Source: Romanomermis culicivorax (lineage: Eukaryota; Nematoda; Enoplea; Mermithida; Mermithidae). From it: 64,000 bases of DNA. Made by a program: the position numbers and the translations under genes. How positions within the stretch are numbered: position 1 is the first letter of the stretch; every line of letters starts with the position of its first letter. Positions 36,005-47,760 of the stretch are shown piece by piece. Where the stretch lies: the NCBI GenBank assembly GCA_963922205.1, contig CAWUHX010000005.1, forward strand, positions 2,515,623 through 2,579,622. The letters run 5' to 3'. The notes below the pieces were generated by a model, which saw only the letters and a list, made by a program, of their open reading frames with translations, was not told the DNA's origin and made no database searches.

Positions 36005-37304
36005 GCACTCACTGTTTTTTCACTGGGGGTGTTGACCCCTTTGCTTTTTCATGAATTTATATCAGACATGTACAGCAAGAATTCCACAGGAGGAGTGTTT
36101 TATCATGGGGATGCGGGTGTGTGAGCATAAAAAAAATTTCAGATGCTTTGTTTCAATTCAAACTATGTACTAAAATCATTGGAACAGCTGACTTTGAAAA
36201 ATTTCAAGAGAGATGTCTGACGACTTCTATTTCTAGTTATGCACCAAGTGTTCTTTGGCTGATACTGTTGACCCCATTCTTTTTCAGGCTGTGTTCTGGG
36301 CATCTGTCTGCACTGGCTTGTTTTTGAGAAAATTCCAAATTATAGTTATATATTTCCACTATCTTTCTGTACAAAGATCATGAGTAAAGTCTATATACTA
36401 ACAGATAGTCAAAAAACCAAAATCCGTAACAGCAGATAAGGGAAAACAAATCTAAGGCTGAAAATACATGAATTCGTCCTGTTCACAACTCTGCAATTAA
36501 GTTTTTGGGATGAGCACTCGAATCATGAACCCAAACTGGGTGACTCAAAGGGGGATCACCAGTGATAAGGATAACCATACAAAAGTTTTGTATTTTGGTT
36601 TTTAAGGTGTCTTAAACATAGATCAATCCAATGATCAAGATCTGTGGTCCAAAAAACTTACAAACCATCTTCTCTGCAGATTTTCTCTGTTGATTGGTCT
36701 TGAATGGAAATCCAGATTAATTTGTTTTGATCAGGATCATTTTTTTTAATCTACGTCAAAGATTCTCGAATTTTCGCATCATGATGAGTATTTTTATGTC
36801 ACATATTCGGTTTTTTATCTGCATCAGATTTTTTTTGATGCATTTGAGCCAGATCAATTTTTTTTATTTATATGTTCAGGCATCAAATTTCTTCAATTTC
36901 ATCTCCTATTCTTGATTTTTATAATATGATATGAAATTTTTTGCAACTTAATTTACTTCAATAAAATATAATGATAAACTAGTGCATACAAAAGAAAGAC
37001 AATAGGAACCAGGACCAGATAAATGTAAAACAAAAAATAGAAAAATTAATGAAAACATTGGCAGGTACAGACAGACAGCAACAATGTACTTTTACCACCA
37101 ATTCAACAGCACAGTCTCTCACATCTTTGTTTTACTAACTTTGAACCGAGTAGTTATCAGTGTAAATATAATTCAGTTTTTTGGTCAATTGGCCAACTAT
37201 GGATTGGAAAGTATCATGGCGAAGATGGATATTCCACACAATGATATGTCTCAAAATAACTAAAATGATAATTCGGACATTTTGAAATTTTGATTTAATA
37301 GTAC
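36005..37304 (+). other. No gene recognised
   Basis: AT-rich sequence without a supported gene. Blocks like CTTAAACATAGA (36609 and 37428) hint at an old dispersed repeat shared with the next entry. Confidence 0.3.
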
Positions 37305-37685
37305 TCTAGGCTTGTTGACCATGCTCAGAAACTTAGGTAAACAAGCTTCAAAACAATTTTCATTAATCTTAGTCTTAAAATTTGAGTGATTTGTTTGCTG
37401 TGATCCATGTTTAAGTCGATGTCTGTCTTAAACATAGACCACCCCATACAGATCACTCCACTTTTTAAATTTCAAAAGCTCAAAAACACTTTCAAAGCTT
37501 GCTCATTGAGCAACCTAAGGTGTGAGGAACACCTAAAAACTAAATTTAGAGAATCATGTCTTTTTTCAAATTTTTAAAAATTTTTAAATTCTGATTCTAG
37601 AACACTCTAGGCTTGTTGTTTATGCTTGGCAACACAAGACAACATGTTTCAAAACCATTTTGGTCTTAAAATTTGGGTGATCCAT
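37305..37685 (+). repeat. Diverged direct repeat, units about 295 bp apart
   Basis: ACTCTAGGCTTGTTG occurs at about 37302 and 37602, each followed by ATGCT, an ACAA..TTCAAAAC run and GTCTTAAAATTTG(A/G)GTGA. The units are otherwise diverged. Confidence 0.6.
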
Positions 37686-37839
37686 GGGGATTGATCTGCC
37701 TTGAAGATGGTGCGTAGATCACCCCACAACTAAATCTCCATCTTTGTATTGGCTTCAAAAGTTACAATACAATATATATTCTTGTAATTTATAGATGGCT
37801 GAATATGAAATTCCTGATTCCAAATCTTAGGGCAAAACT

Positions 37840-38110
37840 GTACAGAAGAAGAGGATTGGTAAAAACTGGAAAAAAACGTCAGAAAAAAGGGAAAACAGTT
37901 GAAGAAAAAAAATGAAAAGCAAGAAAAAACTTCGGAGAAATTCGAAAAAAAAGAATCAGAAAGAAAAGAAAAAATGGAAAAACAACAAAAGAATTGGAAA
38001 AATGGGAAAATAACAAAATAAAATAGATAATACAACAAAAAAATAATCAGGAAAAAATTTAAAAGAAAGGAAAAAGTGGGGAAAGTAAATTTGAAAGAAA
38101 GAAAAAATTC
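37840..38110 (+). repeat. Purine-rich low-complexity tract
   Basis: The plus strand is almost all A and G (GAAAAAA and GGAAAA runs). The Phe/Ser-rich frame on the opposite strand is only its translation. Confidence 0.8.
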
Positions 38111-38291
38111 ATACTTTCTCTTTGCCCAAAATTGGATACACGTTAATTCTTTAGTTTCAATCTTAGCTTCAGCAATTAGGTCTGGGCAATTTTGAGTACA
38201 AAGAGTTTTCAAATATTAAAACGACCTTGGTCAATACTGGTATAAACAAAATGAATGCTATAGAAATTCACAAAAACTATGTATCAATTGC

Positions 38292-38558
38292 ATGATGAAG
38301 AAAACAACTGAGAAAATAGATTTAACACCCCTGGAAACATGGCCTATCACAAGACGTTTTGATGGAATGCCTCTGGACATTTCAAGACCCTTGCAAATGA
38401 CGAAAGAGGCACACTTATATGCTGTTGTTATTACAGTAGCAATACCAGCTGGAACAGCAGAAACCACAGCAAAAATTTTCATAACAGAAATAATATTGCC
38501 TTTTGGCGTCCCCTTGTTCTTTTATCTGATAGAAAAGCAAATTTTTTGTCAACACTAG
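38292..38558 (+). pseudogene. Ty3/gypsy integrase core fragment
   Basis: The frame reads as an integrase core start: WPITRRF, then PLDISRPLQMTK (the first catalytic Asp block, VDxxGPL-like) and AETTAKIFITEIILPFGVP, which precedes the second Asp in intact integrases. The stretch between the first and second blocks is shortened and the second Asp region is lost. No LTR or other pol part is seen nearby. It is more like the integrase at 50200 than the one at 3390. Confidence 0.6.
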
Positions 38559-39399
38559 CCCTGAAAATTTGTGACACCCTGTAAAAAAAAATTGTTGGAT
38601 TATCTCAACTTTCTCACCTTCCCTGAGAAAAAAAAACACAACTTTGTTGCATTGTTTCAACAGTTTTGGAAGTTGATGTTGGATTAACATTAAAAAGTTA
38701 AGTACACTGTTGAAATGTATTCAGTTGATGAGTATATGGTAGGACTTACCCATTTTTTCAATGCTATTTCATGCAATGTAGATACTTTTTGTAGGAAACA
38801 TACAGAAGTGGCAATTCACTATGTGCTTTACCTGACCTTTCATGTGTTTGACCTCATCCAACAGAAAACAGAACGTTTTTTTATTAGAATTTTCTCGATA
38901 TCTGTCTGTAAAGTTTTGATAAAAATATAGCTATCAAAAGCTGTCGTGATGCTCTACAATCCCATCAGAACAGATTTGAATGAAATTTTGTATGAACAAA
39001 TTGTCATTCTCATCAATTTGCAGATGGAGTACTAGCTGTTAAATGCCGCGCTGATGCGGCAACCTGACAATAATCACTGTTGTAAAGGGTTAATATGGGG
39101 TTTTTTATGGGTTTTGACATGAGGCTTTTGAGCGTGTAAATAACTTATGCAAATCAACACTGTGTTTTGGTTTTTCTCCAAATGTGTTTTACAACCTTTT
39201 CTCTTTCAGTTCTTGCTGAAGAAGAACTGGGGTCAGGGGAGGATGACAAGTTACGAAAAAAGAAAAAGAAAAAAGAAAAGGCAGTAAAAAATTTAAGAAT
39301 GGTGAAGTATAGGAAGGACGACAAATTGGCCGCCAATCACACTAATTATGACAATTACAACAAACGATACAATGACAACAACTGCTGGCATGTTTGGAG
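38559..39399 (+). other. No gene recognised
   Basis: A Lys/Glu-rich 83-codon plus-strand frame at 39167-39418 could be a host exon, but it has no motif and lies in an A-rich run. Nothing else is supported. Confidence 0.3.
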
Positions 39400-39720
39400 C
39401 TCAGCAGGTAAGGGGTAGTAGTGTGTAGATAAGCACGATAGTCTTTTCCGACCAGATAATATATTTTAAGAATATGTATAGAAAGACAATAATATAATAT
39501 GGACGAGGATATATATAAATATGTAGACGAACATGCAAATTTGGTCGACGCTGCTCCCACACGTTTTGTGGAGCTTGACTGAGCTGGCGAATGTAGGTTT
39601 CTCTTAAGATCAGTCGTTGGAACTCTCTTTGGAAACTGAGCTTCTCCTGCTGCACTGATCTTTTTATACTGAGCTGGACACAGGTGAAACAATGATTCAT
39701 TGGTGACATTTCCACACTTC
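39400..39720 (-). mobile_element. Candidate solo LTR or promoter fragment
   Basis: On the minus strand a TATAAAAA box (39669-39662) is followed by GATCAGTGCAGCAGG and a leader, preceded by TGTGGAAATGTCACC near 39715. The region has a higher G+C than its surroundings. This layout resembles an arthropod/nematode LTR, but no second copy is in the window and borders are unknown. Confidence 0.3.
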
Positions 39721-39920
39721 TCTGGTAAAGTAGGGGGTCCTAAAACTCTAATTCTGGGAAATGGGAGGTGAATTCCAAAGATTTCCTAGCTAATTCCAAG
39801 AATTTGTTTTATTAAGAAAGTTATTGTACCTTAGAATGTATGAAAAAAGTGATTACATAGTAACCAAGGTAGAAAGATGGAAAAATTGAAACAAAAAGAA
39901 GATGGCATAAAAGGTGCTAT

Positions 39921-40187
39921 GGCAAAAGGTCCTATATGGATTTTTCGAAAATTTCCAGTTTCTCCAGTTTTCGAAAATTTCCGTTTCTCATGATGACATA
40001 AGTCTGAAAAATATTCTGGCAAAAAGTTCTGTATCCATATTCATCCATTACTCGTACAATGCTGTGGTTATATATCCAGAGTAAAAAACTGTTATGGCAA
40101 AAGGTTCTTATCCACCAAATATATAAAGAACCTTTTGCCATGAGTCATTATCATTTCAGTCAAAATTTTGTGTGTGGCAAAAATTCT
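39921..40187. repeat. Cluster of GGCAAAAGGTTCT-type motifs, one inverted
   Basis: GGCAAAAGGTCCT (39921), GGCAAAAAGTTCT (about 40018), GGCAAAAGGTTCT (40096-40108) and GGCAAAAATTCT (40176) are direct; AGAACCTTTTGCC (40127-40139) is inverted and can pair with the third copy to form a hairpin with an 18-base loop. Confidence 0.7.
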
Positions 40188-40499
40188 ATATCGGAATAAA
40201 TTTTTTTACTCGTCTTTTGTTTTTATTCTAACTGTTGAGTATCATAGTTAAATAATGAATTCGGATAGCACTAATCTGTTGATAAAGATGAACCCTTAAT
40301 TAGTTTCAAAATAATGTTTTCTAATGAAAATTTTAACCTTGAAAAAGCATTAGAAATATTGTCAAGCAGTCAATCAGAGCAAGAAGAAAATTTGAGTCCC
40401 CATCACCTAACAGGTCATCGGACAACATTGAAATAAATTGATAGTGTGGTCAAAGGCACAGAAAACAACAGCAATAAAGCAACAGCTAGCAGTGAGTTG

Positions 40500-41611
40500 G
40501 AATATATGCTGTCAGATGCTGAAGAATCAGATTTGAGCTTTGATTGTCAAGAAGTAAATCTGTATTATTTTACCATTTCTTTTTTTCAATAAAGGATGTG
40601 GAGCTTGAAGATGGTCATGCTAAAAATAGATCTTATGACATAATTGTAGCAGAACATAGAGTTGATGTTGCACCTGAAACAGTACTGGCGGAAGTAATGG
40701 CTCAAGAAATGGAAATCAGCAATGAATCAATGATAGAAGTAATTTGTAGTTCAATAATCAAATTACAATACAACACATGCTGTTTTCTCAGAGTCAATCA
40801 AGATGGAAGAAAGCTGACCTGCATAATCACAGAAGGAAACGCATTAAACTATCACGCAATTGCAGCGTTGCTTATGAAAATCATGAAGGTGATAATTAAT
40901 TTTTTCATGTAGCATGCTTATATATGTTGTCTTTAGGTCAACAATTTGAAGCCTGTGAAGTTCCAACGGTCGATGACCATTTGCATGGAAAAACAGGTTT
41001 ATTTCGCTGCTCGGCATTGTCAGAACTTGATTGGCAAAGTTTCTTCAAAAGCTACTGGGCTTTTGGCACCAATGAAATTGGAAAAAAATCATTTTTGCTT
41101 CAACACATGGAATGAAAATCAGCAAAGCATTCCAGGATCGTAAATATCGAAAATTCTCGAAAAAAATTCCCTGGTTTTTCATATGATGAAGGACTGGGCC
41201 AAAGTTCGAGTGTGTGAAGAATTTTTTTTGAAAACGCTCAACATATTACAAAAACCAGTGGTCAATGCATACAAAAGATGTGATGTGATGAAATCTATTC
41301 ACAATAATAGTCAGCAAAGACGACAGGAGCCTCATCACAAACTGAAACCACCGTACAGAGAAGCGGTGATATGGCACATAAATTCATTTCTACGTTTCCC
41401 ATGGCATTACTGCCAAAAATCGTCTGAAAGACAGTATGAATTCTAACTATACTGATGTTTTTGTATTTCTAAAATTTATTAAGATTTCTAGACCCAAATT
41501 TGAGCGTTAAGAGACTGTTCGATCTCTTTCAAGAGTGGGATGATAAACCGATTGGATGCAGAATTGCTTTTCCTGCTTATCAACCTATATTTGGTACAGA
41601 ATTTAATCTGG
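40500..41611 (+). pseudogene. N-terminal exons of a DDE/RNase H-like transposase gene, split by a retroelement
   Basis: Exon blocks include 40590-40890 (acidic, then LRVNQDGRKLTCIITEG), 41183-41431 (KVRVCEEFFLKTLNI, HKLKPPYREAVIWHI, HYCQKSSERQ) and 41492-41611 (FLDPNLSVKRLFDLF to GTEFNLG). A GT...AG intron fits between the last two in phase, and a donor GTGAG follows at 41612. The pattern matches a transposase-like family common in arthropod and nematode genomes (DUF7869-type; name from memory). The gene resumes at 52226 after the gypsy element. Confidence 0.55.
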
Positions 41612-41642
41612 GTGAGAATCACGAAATCTCAGTAGTTTTGTT

Positions 41643-43137
41643 TGTCAAGCAAAAATGAAAATCGAAACATAAATTTCAGTAGTGTTCGTGAGAAAAGCAT
41701 GTAAATTTTGTGATTCAAGTCAATTCCTACTGTAGTTAATTTATTATTATCTTAATTTTTATTGCTTCACTTAAATTTTGCACATATGGAACCAAACTGA
41801 AAATATTATCAATCATGCAAACCTAATCTCGAAAGATAACTTATAAAGCTAATGAACCTTGAAATTTCAGTTCAGTGGAAAATTAAAATACTGTACAAAG
41901 TAAGTATCAAAAGGTTCCGACCATATGGAATCCTCTAAGGGTTCAAAAATATATGTTGTATATAATAAGTAGGAGTTATGGCGGATCTTAAACACAGGCC
42001 TCCTAAAACAAGATCAACTACCAGAAATGGAAGCAGATGGGTCAAAAGAGGCAAACATTCGCCTAGACCTCTTAGATAAAAGTACAGTAACCTTTGCTCC
42101 TGCTAGAGCACATACATATGGTATGAAATAAACAAAAACAAACATTAATCAAAAGATAAGATAGCTGAAGTTAATTAGACCAATCTAGCATGAAAAGCTA
42201 TATATAAGAGTGTGTAACTCTCATTCTCTATCCAGTCCATTCTAGTTCAGTTCATGGTCCAGTGTGCGGTTCAGTTTGTGTTCAGTATCCTCAGTTCGAT
42301 TTCAGATCATTAAAACAGTTTATTCCATCAATTTACTCATATTATTCATTTTCTTCTCTACATTATTATTATATTATAAATATGTACTGCCAACAGTACC
42401 CGAAGAATAGGTTCAGGCCCTATTTATTTCCAAGTATGTACTAGTGTATATTAAATTTGATAAGTTTCCAATAAATTTTAAAATTACAAATCCACTTGTT
42501 GAACTACCCAAGGACATACGTATTCAGGGGCCAAATACCTCCATATCAAATTGCATTATCCTTACAGTACTCCTACCTAGTTTTCTTATAAAGAACTTAG
42601 ACCCTGACAAAGTTGGGGAGGCTGCAAATTTCAAGGCCCCCAAAGAGAAGAATACATTCTTCTGATTATATTTTGGAGTTAATTAATTTTTCTTTGCTCC
42701 TGGGATCCTAATTTTCTAATTTCAGATGAAGGTGTTAAATTGTCTGGTTAGAATACAAGTCTGCTTAACAACTTGTTTCGGATCTTATATTGTTATTCAA
42801 ATTTTTAACAGAATTTAGAAGCTGACATTTCATTTAGTCGACTGTTCTTGGAATTTAGAAACCCGTCACCCTATTTCCTACTTATTTTTGAGTAATCCTT
42901 ATAAAGGTTCAGTAAAACTCAATATTTTCTGAGTAAACCTTAAAGAGGTTCAGTAAAACTCAATATTTTGTGAGTAATCCTAATAAAGTTTCAGTAAAAC
43001 TCATTGTTTTCATTGAGGGTTATCCTAAAATAAAAGGTTCAGTAAAACCCATAGAATTTTACTCAAGGTTATCCTCAGAAAAAGAAGGTTCAGTAAAACC
43101 TGAGAGTATTTTGGAGCATAAATTATTTTTACACTCA
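41643..43137 (+). repeat. 5' LTR of the gypsy element (3' border tentative)
   Basis: The start matches the 3' copy at 52060 for about 165 bases with one gap of roughly 25 bases. A TATATATAAG box lies at 42199-42208 and AATAAATT at about 42470. The end is placed at ACTCA (43137), directly before ATTTTGGTGTAATT, which resembles the TTGGTGA signature found after the other LTRs in the window. Confidence 0.6.
42888..43102 (+). repeat. Five imperfect tandem copies of a 50-60-bp unit in the LTR/leader
   Basis: GGTTCAGTAAAACTCAAT or close variants occur five times, separated by GAGTAATCCTAATAAA-like spacers. Copies become more diverged toward the 3' end. Confidence 0.8.
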
Positions 43138-43205
43138 ATTTTGGTGTAATTATTGTTATTCACTTGAAAAATCAAGTGTGTTTTATTGTTGTTTGGGTCT
43201 AATTC

Positions 43206-44450
43206 TTGAAAACGTCAGATAAACGTACAGTGGATTCTGATTCTGACACTGAATATTCATCTTCAACACAAAGTACTCCAAAGCTTACTCAAAGTCAGCA
43301 CTTTGAAAGATTTATTTCTGAAGCTAAAAAATCGGCTCTTATTGAAATTGGCTGTAAAAATTTCTGGTCAATCGCAAAAATGACTGAAGCTGAACTTGAT
43401 AATGCTATAAAAAGAGCATTCAAGGACATGGCTGATCCTCTGACTGAACAATTGCATCGACTTGATGTAAGATTAGATGAGACAAGACATTTAGTTAATG
43501 AAAATGCTAAACATAATAAAATAACAGGATATCCTTTTAACTCCATGTTTGCATTCAAACCACCTTCATGTTTCTCTGGTACAGTTGGAGAATCTTTTCC
43601 TGATTGGATTGAAAGATTTGAGCAGTATTTGACTCTGCAATAGATGACTAATGCAACAGATATCTATAAAATTGCTCTTCTTGAATCTAATCTTATTGGA
43701 TCTGCTCAAGCTACTTTCAGGAGCCTCAAAAAGGGACTGAACCCTCCTATAAGTTATGCAGATTTTGTGACAGAATTAAAGAGAGCATTTCCTGAAGACA
43801 GAGACAGTGATGTCCACCAACAAATCATATTTGATAGAAAACAGAAGCATACTGAAACTGTAATTGAATTTCTGGATCAGTTGAAAAAACTGAGCAAACT
43901 TGCATATCCGAATTTGACTGAACATGCTCAAGAAACTATCATCAAACCTACATTTTTGAGAGGACTCTTTCCTGATATAAGAGAGGCTGTGAAGTTTCAT
44001 GAATTTGTGTCTCTGAAGATGCTCTTAAAGCTTCTAGATATATTGAATCTCAAATAATGAGGGATGAGTTACAAAATTCACACAGCATCAACAACTTCGT
44101 CTGTAATACTTTTGAAAGAAATACTATTCAATTCCCTCAAGAAATGACAGCAACTCAGTTTAAAGATTTAGTTGCTGGCACTGTTGTCCAACAGCAACGG
44201 CAGCATCAATACTCACGGCCAACATTCTATCCCCCGAAACCAAATGGGAAATACCGCCCTTGCGATTATTGCAGCAGTTAGGCACAAGTCTCTTGACTGC
44301 ACGAAAAAGACCATCGATTTTTCTAATAATCGAACGTGCCAAATTTCTGGTCATGTCCATATCATCGTACTGTTGAATGTCTGATTCGGTGCAGCAATTG
44401 TGGCAAGACTGGCCACAACAACTTGGGTTGCAAGCTGCCAAAACGAGATG
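43206..44450 (+). pseudogene. gag: Gag of the gypsy element, CCHC type
   Basis: A frame from about 43206 holds an acidic/Ser N-terminus, a WIERFEQYLTLQ block, an in-frame TAG (43641-43643), then KRAFPEDRDSDVHQQ and KLSKLAYPNLTEHAQ, ending with a frameshift near 44050. Zinc-knuckle sequence follows in shifting frames: CDYCSS..GHKSLDC (about 44264-44300) and CSNCGKTGHNNLGC (44390-44430). The core is clearly related to the gag-only element at 18877-23769, so the two families may share packaging machinery. Confidence 0.8.
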
Positions 44451-45861
44451 ATGGTAAGAGTCATAGTTTTAGAAATGGTTTGCAGAATCAATCTTTTTCT
44501 CAAAGAAATTCCCAGTCTACTTATAATTTTGAAAGAGGTGGATCTAAATTTCCACAGAATGAAAGCAAAAAACCTTTTCAAAAGAGAATTCCAGTAAGGA
44601 ATGACATTGTCACTTGCATTAACAAACAAAATCACATTCCTAACATTGATTGTGATGATGAAAATCTCCAAAATCTTAAAGAACCATGCGACCATGAGGA
44701 ACCTTTATTTATAAATTCAGCTCCTGTTTGCACATGTTGTTTTTATCCACGACACCCTTTGCAAGAAAATGCTGATGAGGACCCCCAGATGGTTTCACAA
44801 TTATCAGCCGAAAACTTCGTTTTGATGCAATCCAATGACATCTCCATTGGCGCAACTGAAGTCCTTGCACAGGATTTGGTTTTGTCAAACGATGCTCAGG
44901 AACCATTGATTGTTCAAGAAAATTTGTTCAGTGATGAGGCAAAGAAGAAACAAATTCCGAATATCAAAGTATGGAAAGATAAGAGTAAGGAACCAACTAA
45001 GATTTTGATCTGCCCAATTTCATGGTACAACGATTGTTTCAGTAGTAGAGTTCCTTACGTAAGAGTTCTTTTGAATAATCACAGCACAGCCTATGCTTTA
45101 ATTGATACTGGAGCTGTCTTATCTATAGTTGATTTGGAAATCATCCAAAAAGTTCCTCAAGTACAAATTCTGAGGACTAATATTGAATTAATGGCAGCAA
45201 GTGGCCGAAAGATTGACTTGATAGGGTCAGCCTATATAAACATAAAAGTTGAAGATGTTGACATAAAACTTTTGGTATATATTCAAAAAAAGCTCTAGCT
45301 CAATTTATTCTGGGTTCAAATTTCCTGTCTAATTTCGAAAATGTCCTATTTAATTGGTTGAACTCTACGATCACATTTGAATCTATTCCTGTCGAAGCTA
45401 GTGGCATGCTATATGCTCCTGTGACTTCAAATACTTATAGAGCTATTCCTGATTATGCTTCTCCTGAATCTGAAGCAAAAATAGCTGAAACTTCTGTCCT
45501 CCACACCTATGGAGTTACTTGTGGATATGAAGAGAAAAAATCAGATCTTTATTGCAAAGTAAAAGATGATTTACAATTGCTCTCCCTGAGTGGATTTGAA
45601 AACTTAGGCAATCCAGCAGAGGAAGGTGACTTGACACCAAAAACTAGTACGGAACATCAGAGTTACCCATTCGAAACTCCAGATGGCTTCGAAGATTACC
45701 CTTATACCTGGCCTATGATCAAATTGCGTACAATGTATGGGCTGATCAAACATCAGCTGGAGACCATGAAAGATTCAGCAGAAAAAGCTTGTTTACAAGA
45801 GGAAGCCCAAGGTTATATCGACCAAATTGAAGAAGAAAGGCGTTACCCTTTAAACAGTTAA
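44451..45861 (+). pseudogene. Linker and first aspartic protease of the gypsy element
   Basis: The frame continues from the last knuckle through an acidic linker to a retropepsin: YALIDTGAVLSIVD with catalytic Asp-Thr-Gly at 45104-45112, an AASGRKIDLIGSAY middle, then after a frameshift near 45295 the ILGSNFL end (45308-45330). A 160-codon acidic tail follows, ending TAA at 45859-45861. No RT follows; the next coding block is Env-like. Confidence 0.75.
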
Positions 45862-46105
45862 AAAACTACAAACTTTCTCTCTTATTTCCATCTTATCTTT
45901 TTGAATTTGTTAATATTTAAGTCACAGAATGACAAAGCAGTCTTATTTTGCAATGGAAATGCAGAGAAAAGCAAAAGAAGTGCACAAAAATCATTGTCAC
46001 ATGATTCGTTTATCTTAATTTATGTAAAATACTTCACTTATATAATGTTTTTTTTTAATCTTACTGAACTATTTAATCATTCCAATAAAATGTCACCCCC
46101 AGTTC

Positions 46106-47760
46106 CAGATCTGCGGAACATCTAGAAGTGGACATGCAATTAGTATTCCAAAAACTATGAAAGGCATTGCTCCTGAAAAGCTTGCATCAGTAGCTAATTT
46201 GAATGTGTCTGTTTACATTCCTTGGCAAGAACCTCAACTTTCCCAAGCATACAAATGTCTAAAACATTCAAGAACATTATGCACTAATAGTGGATTCTTT
46301 GGATCAAAAGAGCATAATTCAAGACACAGTAAAGAGAGTGAACAAATTAGTGCAACTGAGTGCAAAAATGTATTTGAAAGTAAATTCTATTCCCATCAAT
46401 CTTCGAAAAGAATAGGAAATAAACTTTGGTCAACTAATAACAGTCTCACACCTTCTTTTGAATAGTGCTGTAAAGACATATGCAAAACTGTAACAAACCT
46501 GATTATTGAACCAGGTCAAGTGGCTAGTTGGGACGGAGAAAATATGCTTACTGACCTTGGTGATGCTGGTGGCTGTAAAGCTATGGCAGGCCAATGCAAC
46601 ACACCTGATGGCACTATTATTTGGGATGAAAGGAATGTAACTGATATATGCCCTTGTGTTTTTAAAGGAAATTATTCTGCCATACTCAGTTCAACTTTTG
46701 TCATGATCGAAGATTTGCAAGGTGCTTTCAAATTGGGTTCTGCATACAGAAGATGTCCAAGCATTCAAAATTTGTTGCAAACTCCACAAGGTATTCTCTT
46801 AAAGATACACCAGGTTCCAAAAGGCAGAATAAGAATTTCTCTTTTTAGATCACAAGCAGCTGATCCTGTTAATGCCAAATTGAATTTTTTGGAGCTTTTT
46901 GGAGAGAATAAAATTTTCAAAAATGAAATGGATAATTTTCGCCATGTTGGGCTTGAGATGTGTCGATACGTTTAAAGATATGTTGATCTTATTTGGCAAA
47001 TGTCACGTTTTGATAGTACTATGGGTGCCCACGCCTTCTTGCAAAGAGATGACATTATTGCAGAATTTACTGGAGAAGCACTCACAGTATGGCCATGCAT
47101 GAAAATTATTGTCACAGAAATTTTCTACCACTACAAAGTAGACAATGTCTGTTATAAATATGTACCCATCAGATACATGGGAAATCTGATGTTTGTTTCT
47201 CCTGGAAGTAATGATCTTACTGATTATAGTCCTCAAGTACATTGTCAGCATCACACTGTAGGAATTTTTAAGAAAAATAATACTTGGATAACTAAATCTG
47301 GTATCACCTATGTGAATGAAATCCCTATAGAATTGAATTGGAAAGGACATACTAATATTAATCAATTTGACACTCCTGCTCTTTTTCATGATAAGCTGTC
47401 AAAAGCATCAAATGAAATTGTCTTCTTGAAACAGTACATATATAAGACACAGCAAATAGAGACAATGCTGGGAAAGATGATCTCTTATGCTACTTCTATG
47501 TCACTTAATCCACAAACTTTGTATCAGGCACTATCTGATACAAGTCCTGATATTAAAAATTGATTAACATCTGCTTGTAAATTTTTCGAACATGTTGTCT
47601 ATGATTCTTCAAGAAATTTTGTAGATAGTTTTACTAACTTATTACATGGCCTGTACAGCTTATCTGCAATATTTTTATTGTTTGTCTTATCCTTCTTGCC
47701 ATTGGATATATTGCTTACATATGCTTGCTGCGATATAAAGCTAAGCTCATCAGAAAATCA
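46106..47760 (+). pseudogene. env: Envelope-glycoprotein-like region with transmembrane segment
   Basis: After an acceptor-like CCCCCAGTTCCAG (ends about 46105), one frame runs to 47640 with in-frame stops TAG 46463, TAA 46973 and TGA 47561. It is Cys-rich, with Asn-X-Ser/Thr sites and several Trp/Cys blocks (about 46470-46700 and 47080-47260). A hydrophobic stretch at about 47655-47722, read in a neighbouring frame, is followed by basic residues, as in a membrane anchor with cytoplasmic tail. It looks like a retroelement Env ectodomain. The virus family of origin is uncertain; a chuvirus-like or other mononegavirus-like glycoprotein is possible (inference). The stops and frameshift make it non-functional. 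Confidence 0.6.

Noticed and set aside
29861-37300. Many 60-100-codon frames in the AT-rich middle part
   Set aside because: No motif, no splice context and length expected by chance.
37730-38212. 160-codon Phe/Ser-rich minus-strand frame that looks like a membrane protein
   Set aside because: It is the translation of an A/G-rich low-complexity tract on the other strand; the Phe runs are poly-T.
39167-39418. Lys/Glu-rich plus-strand frame as a host exon
   Set aside because: Composition comes from an A-rich run and no flanking exon is found.
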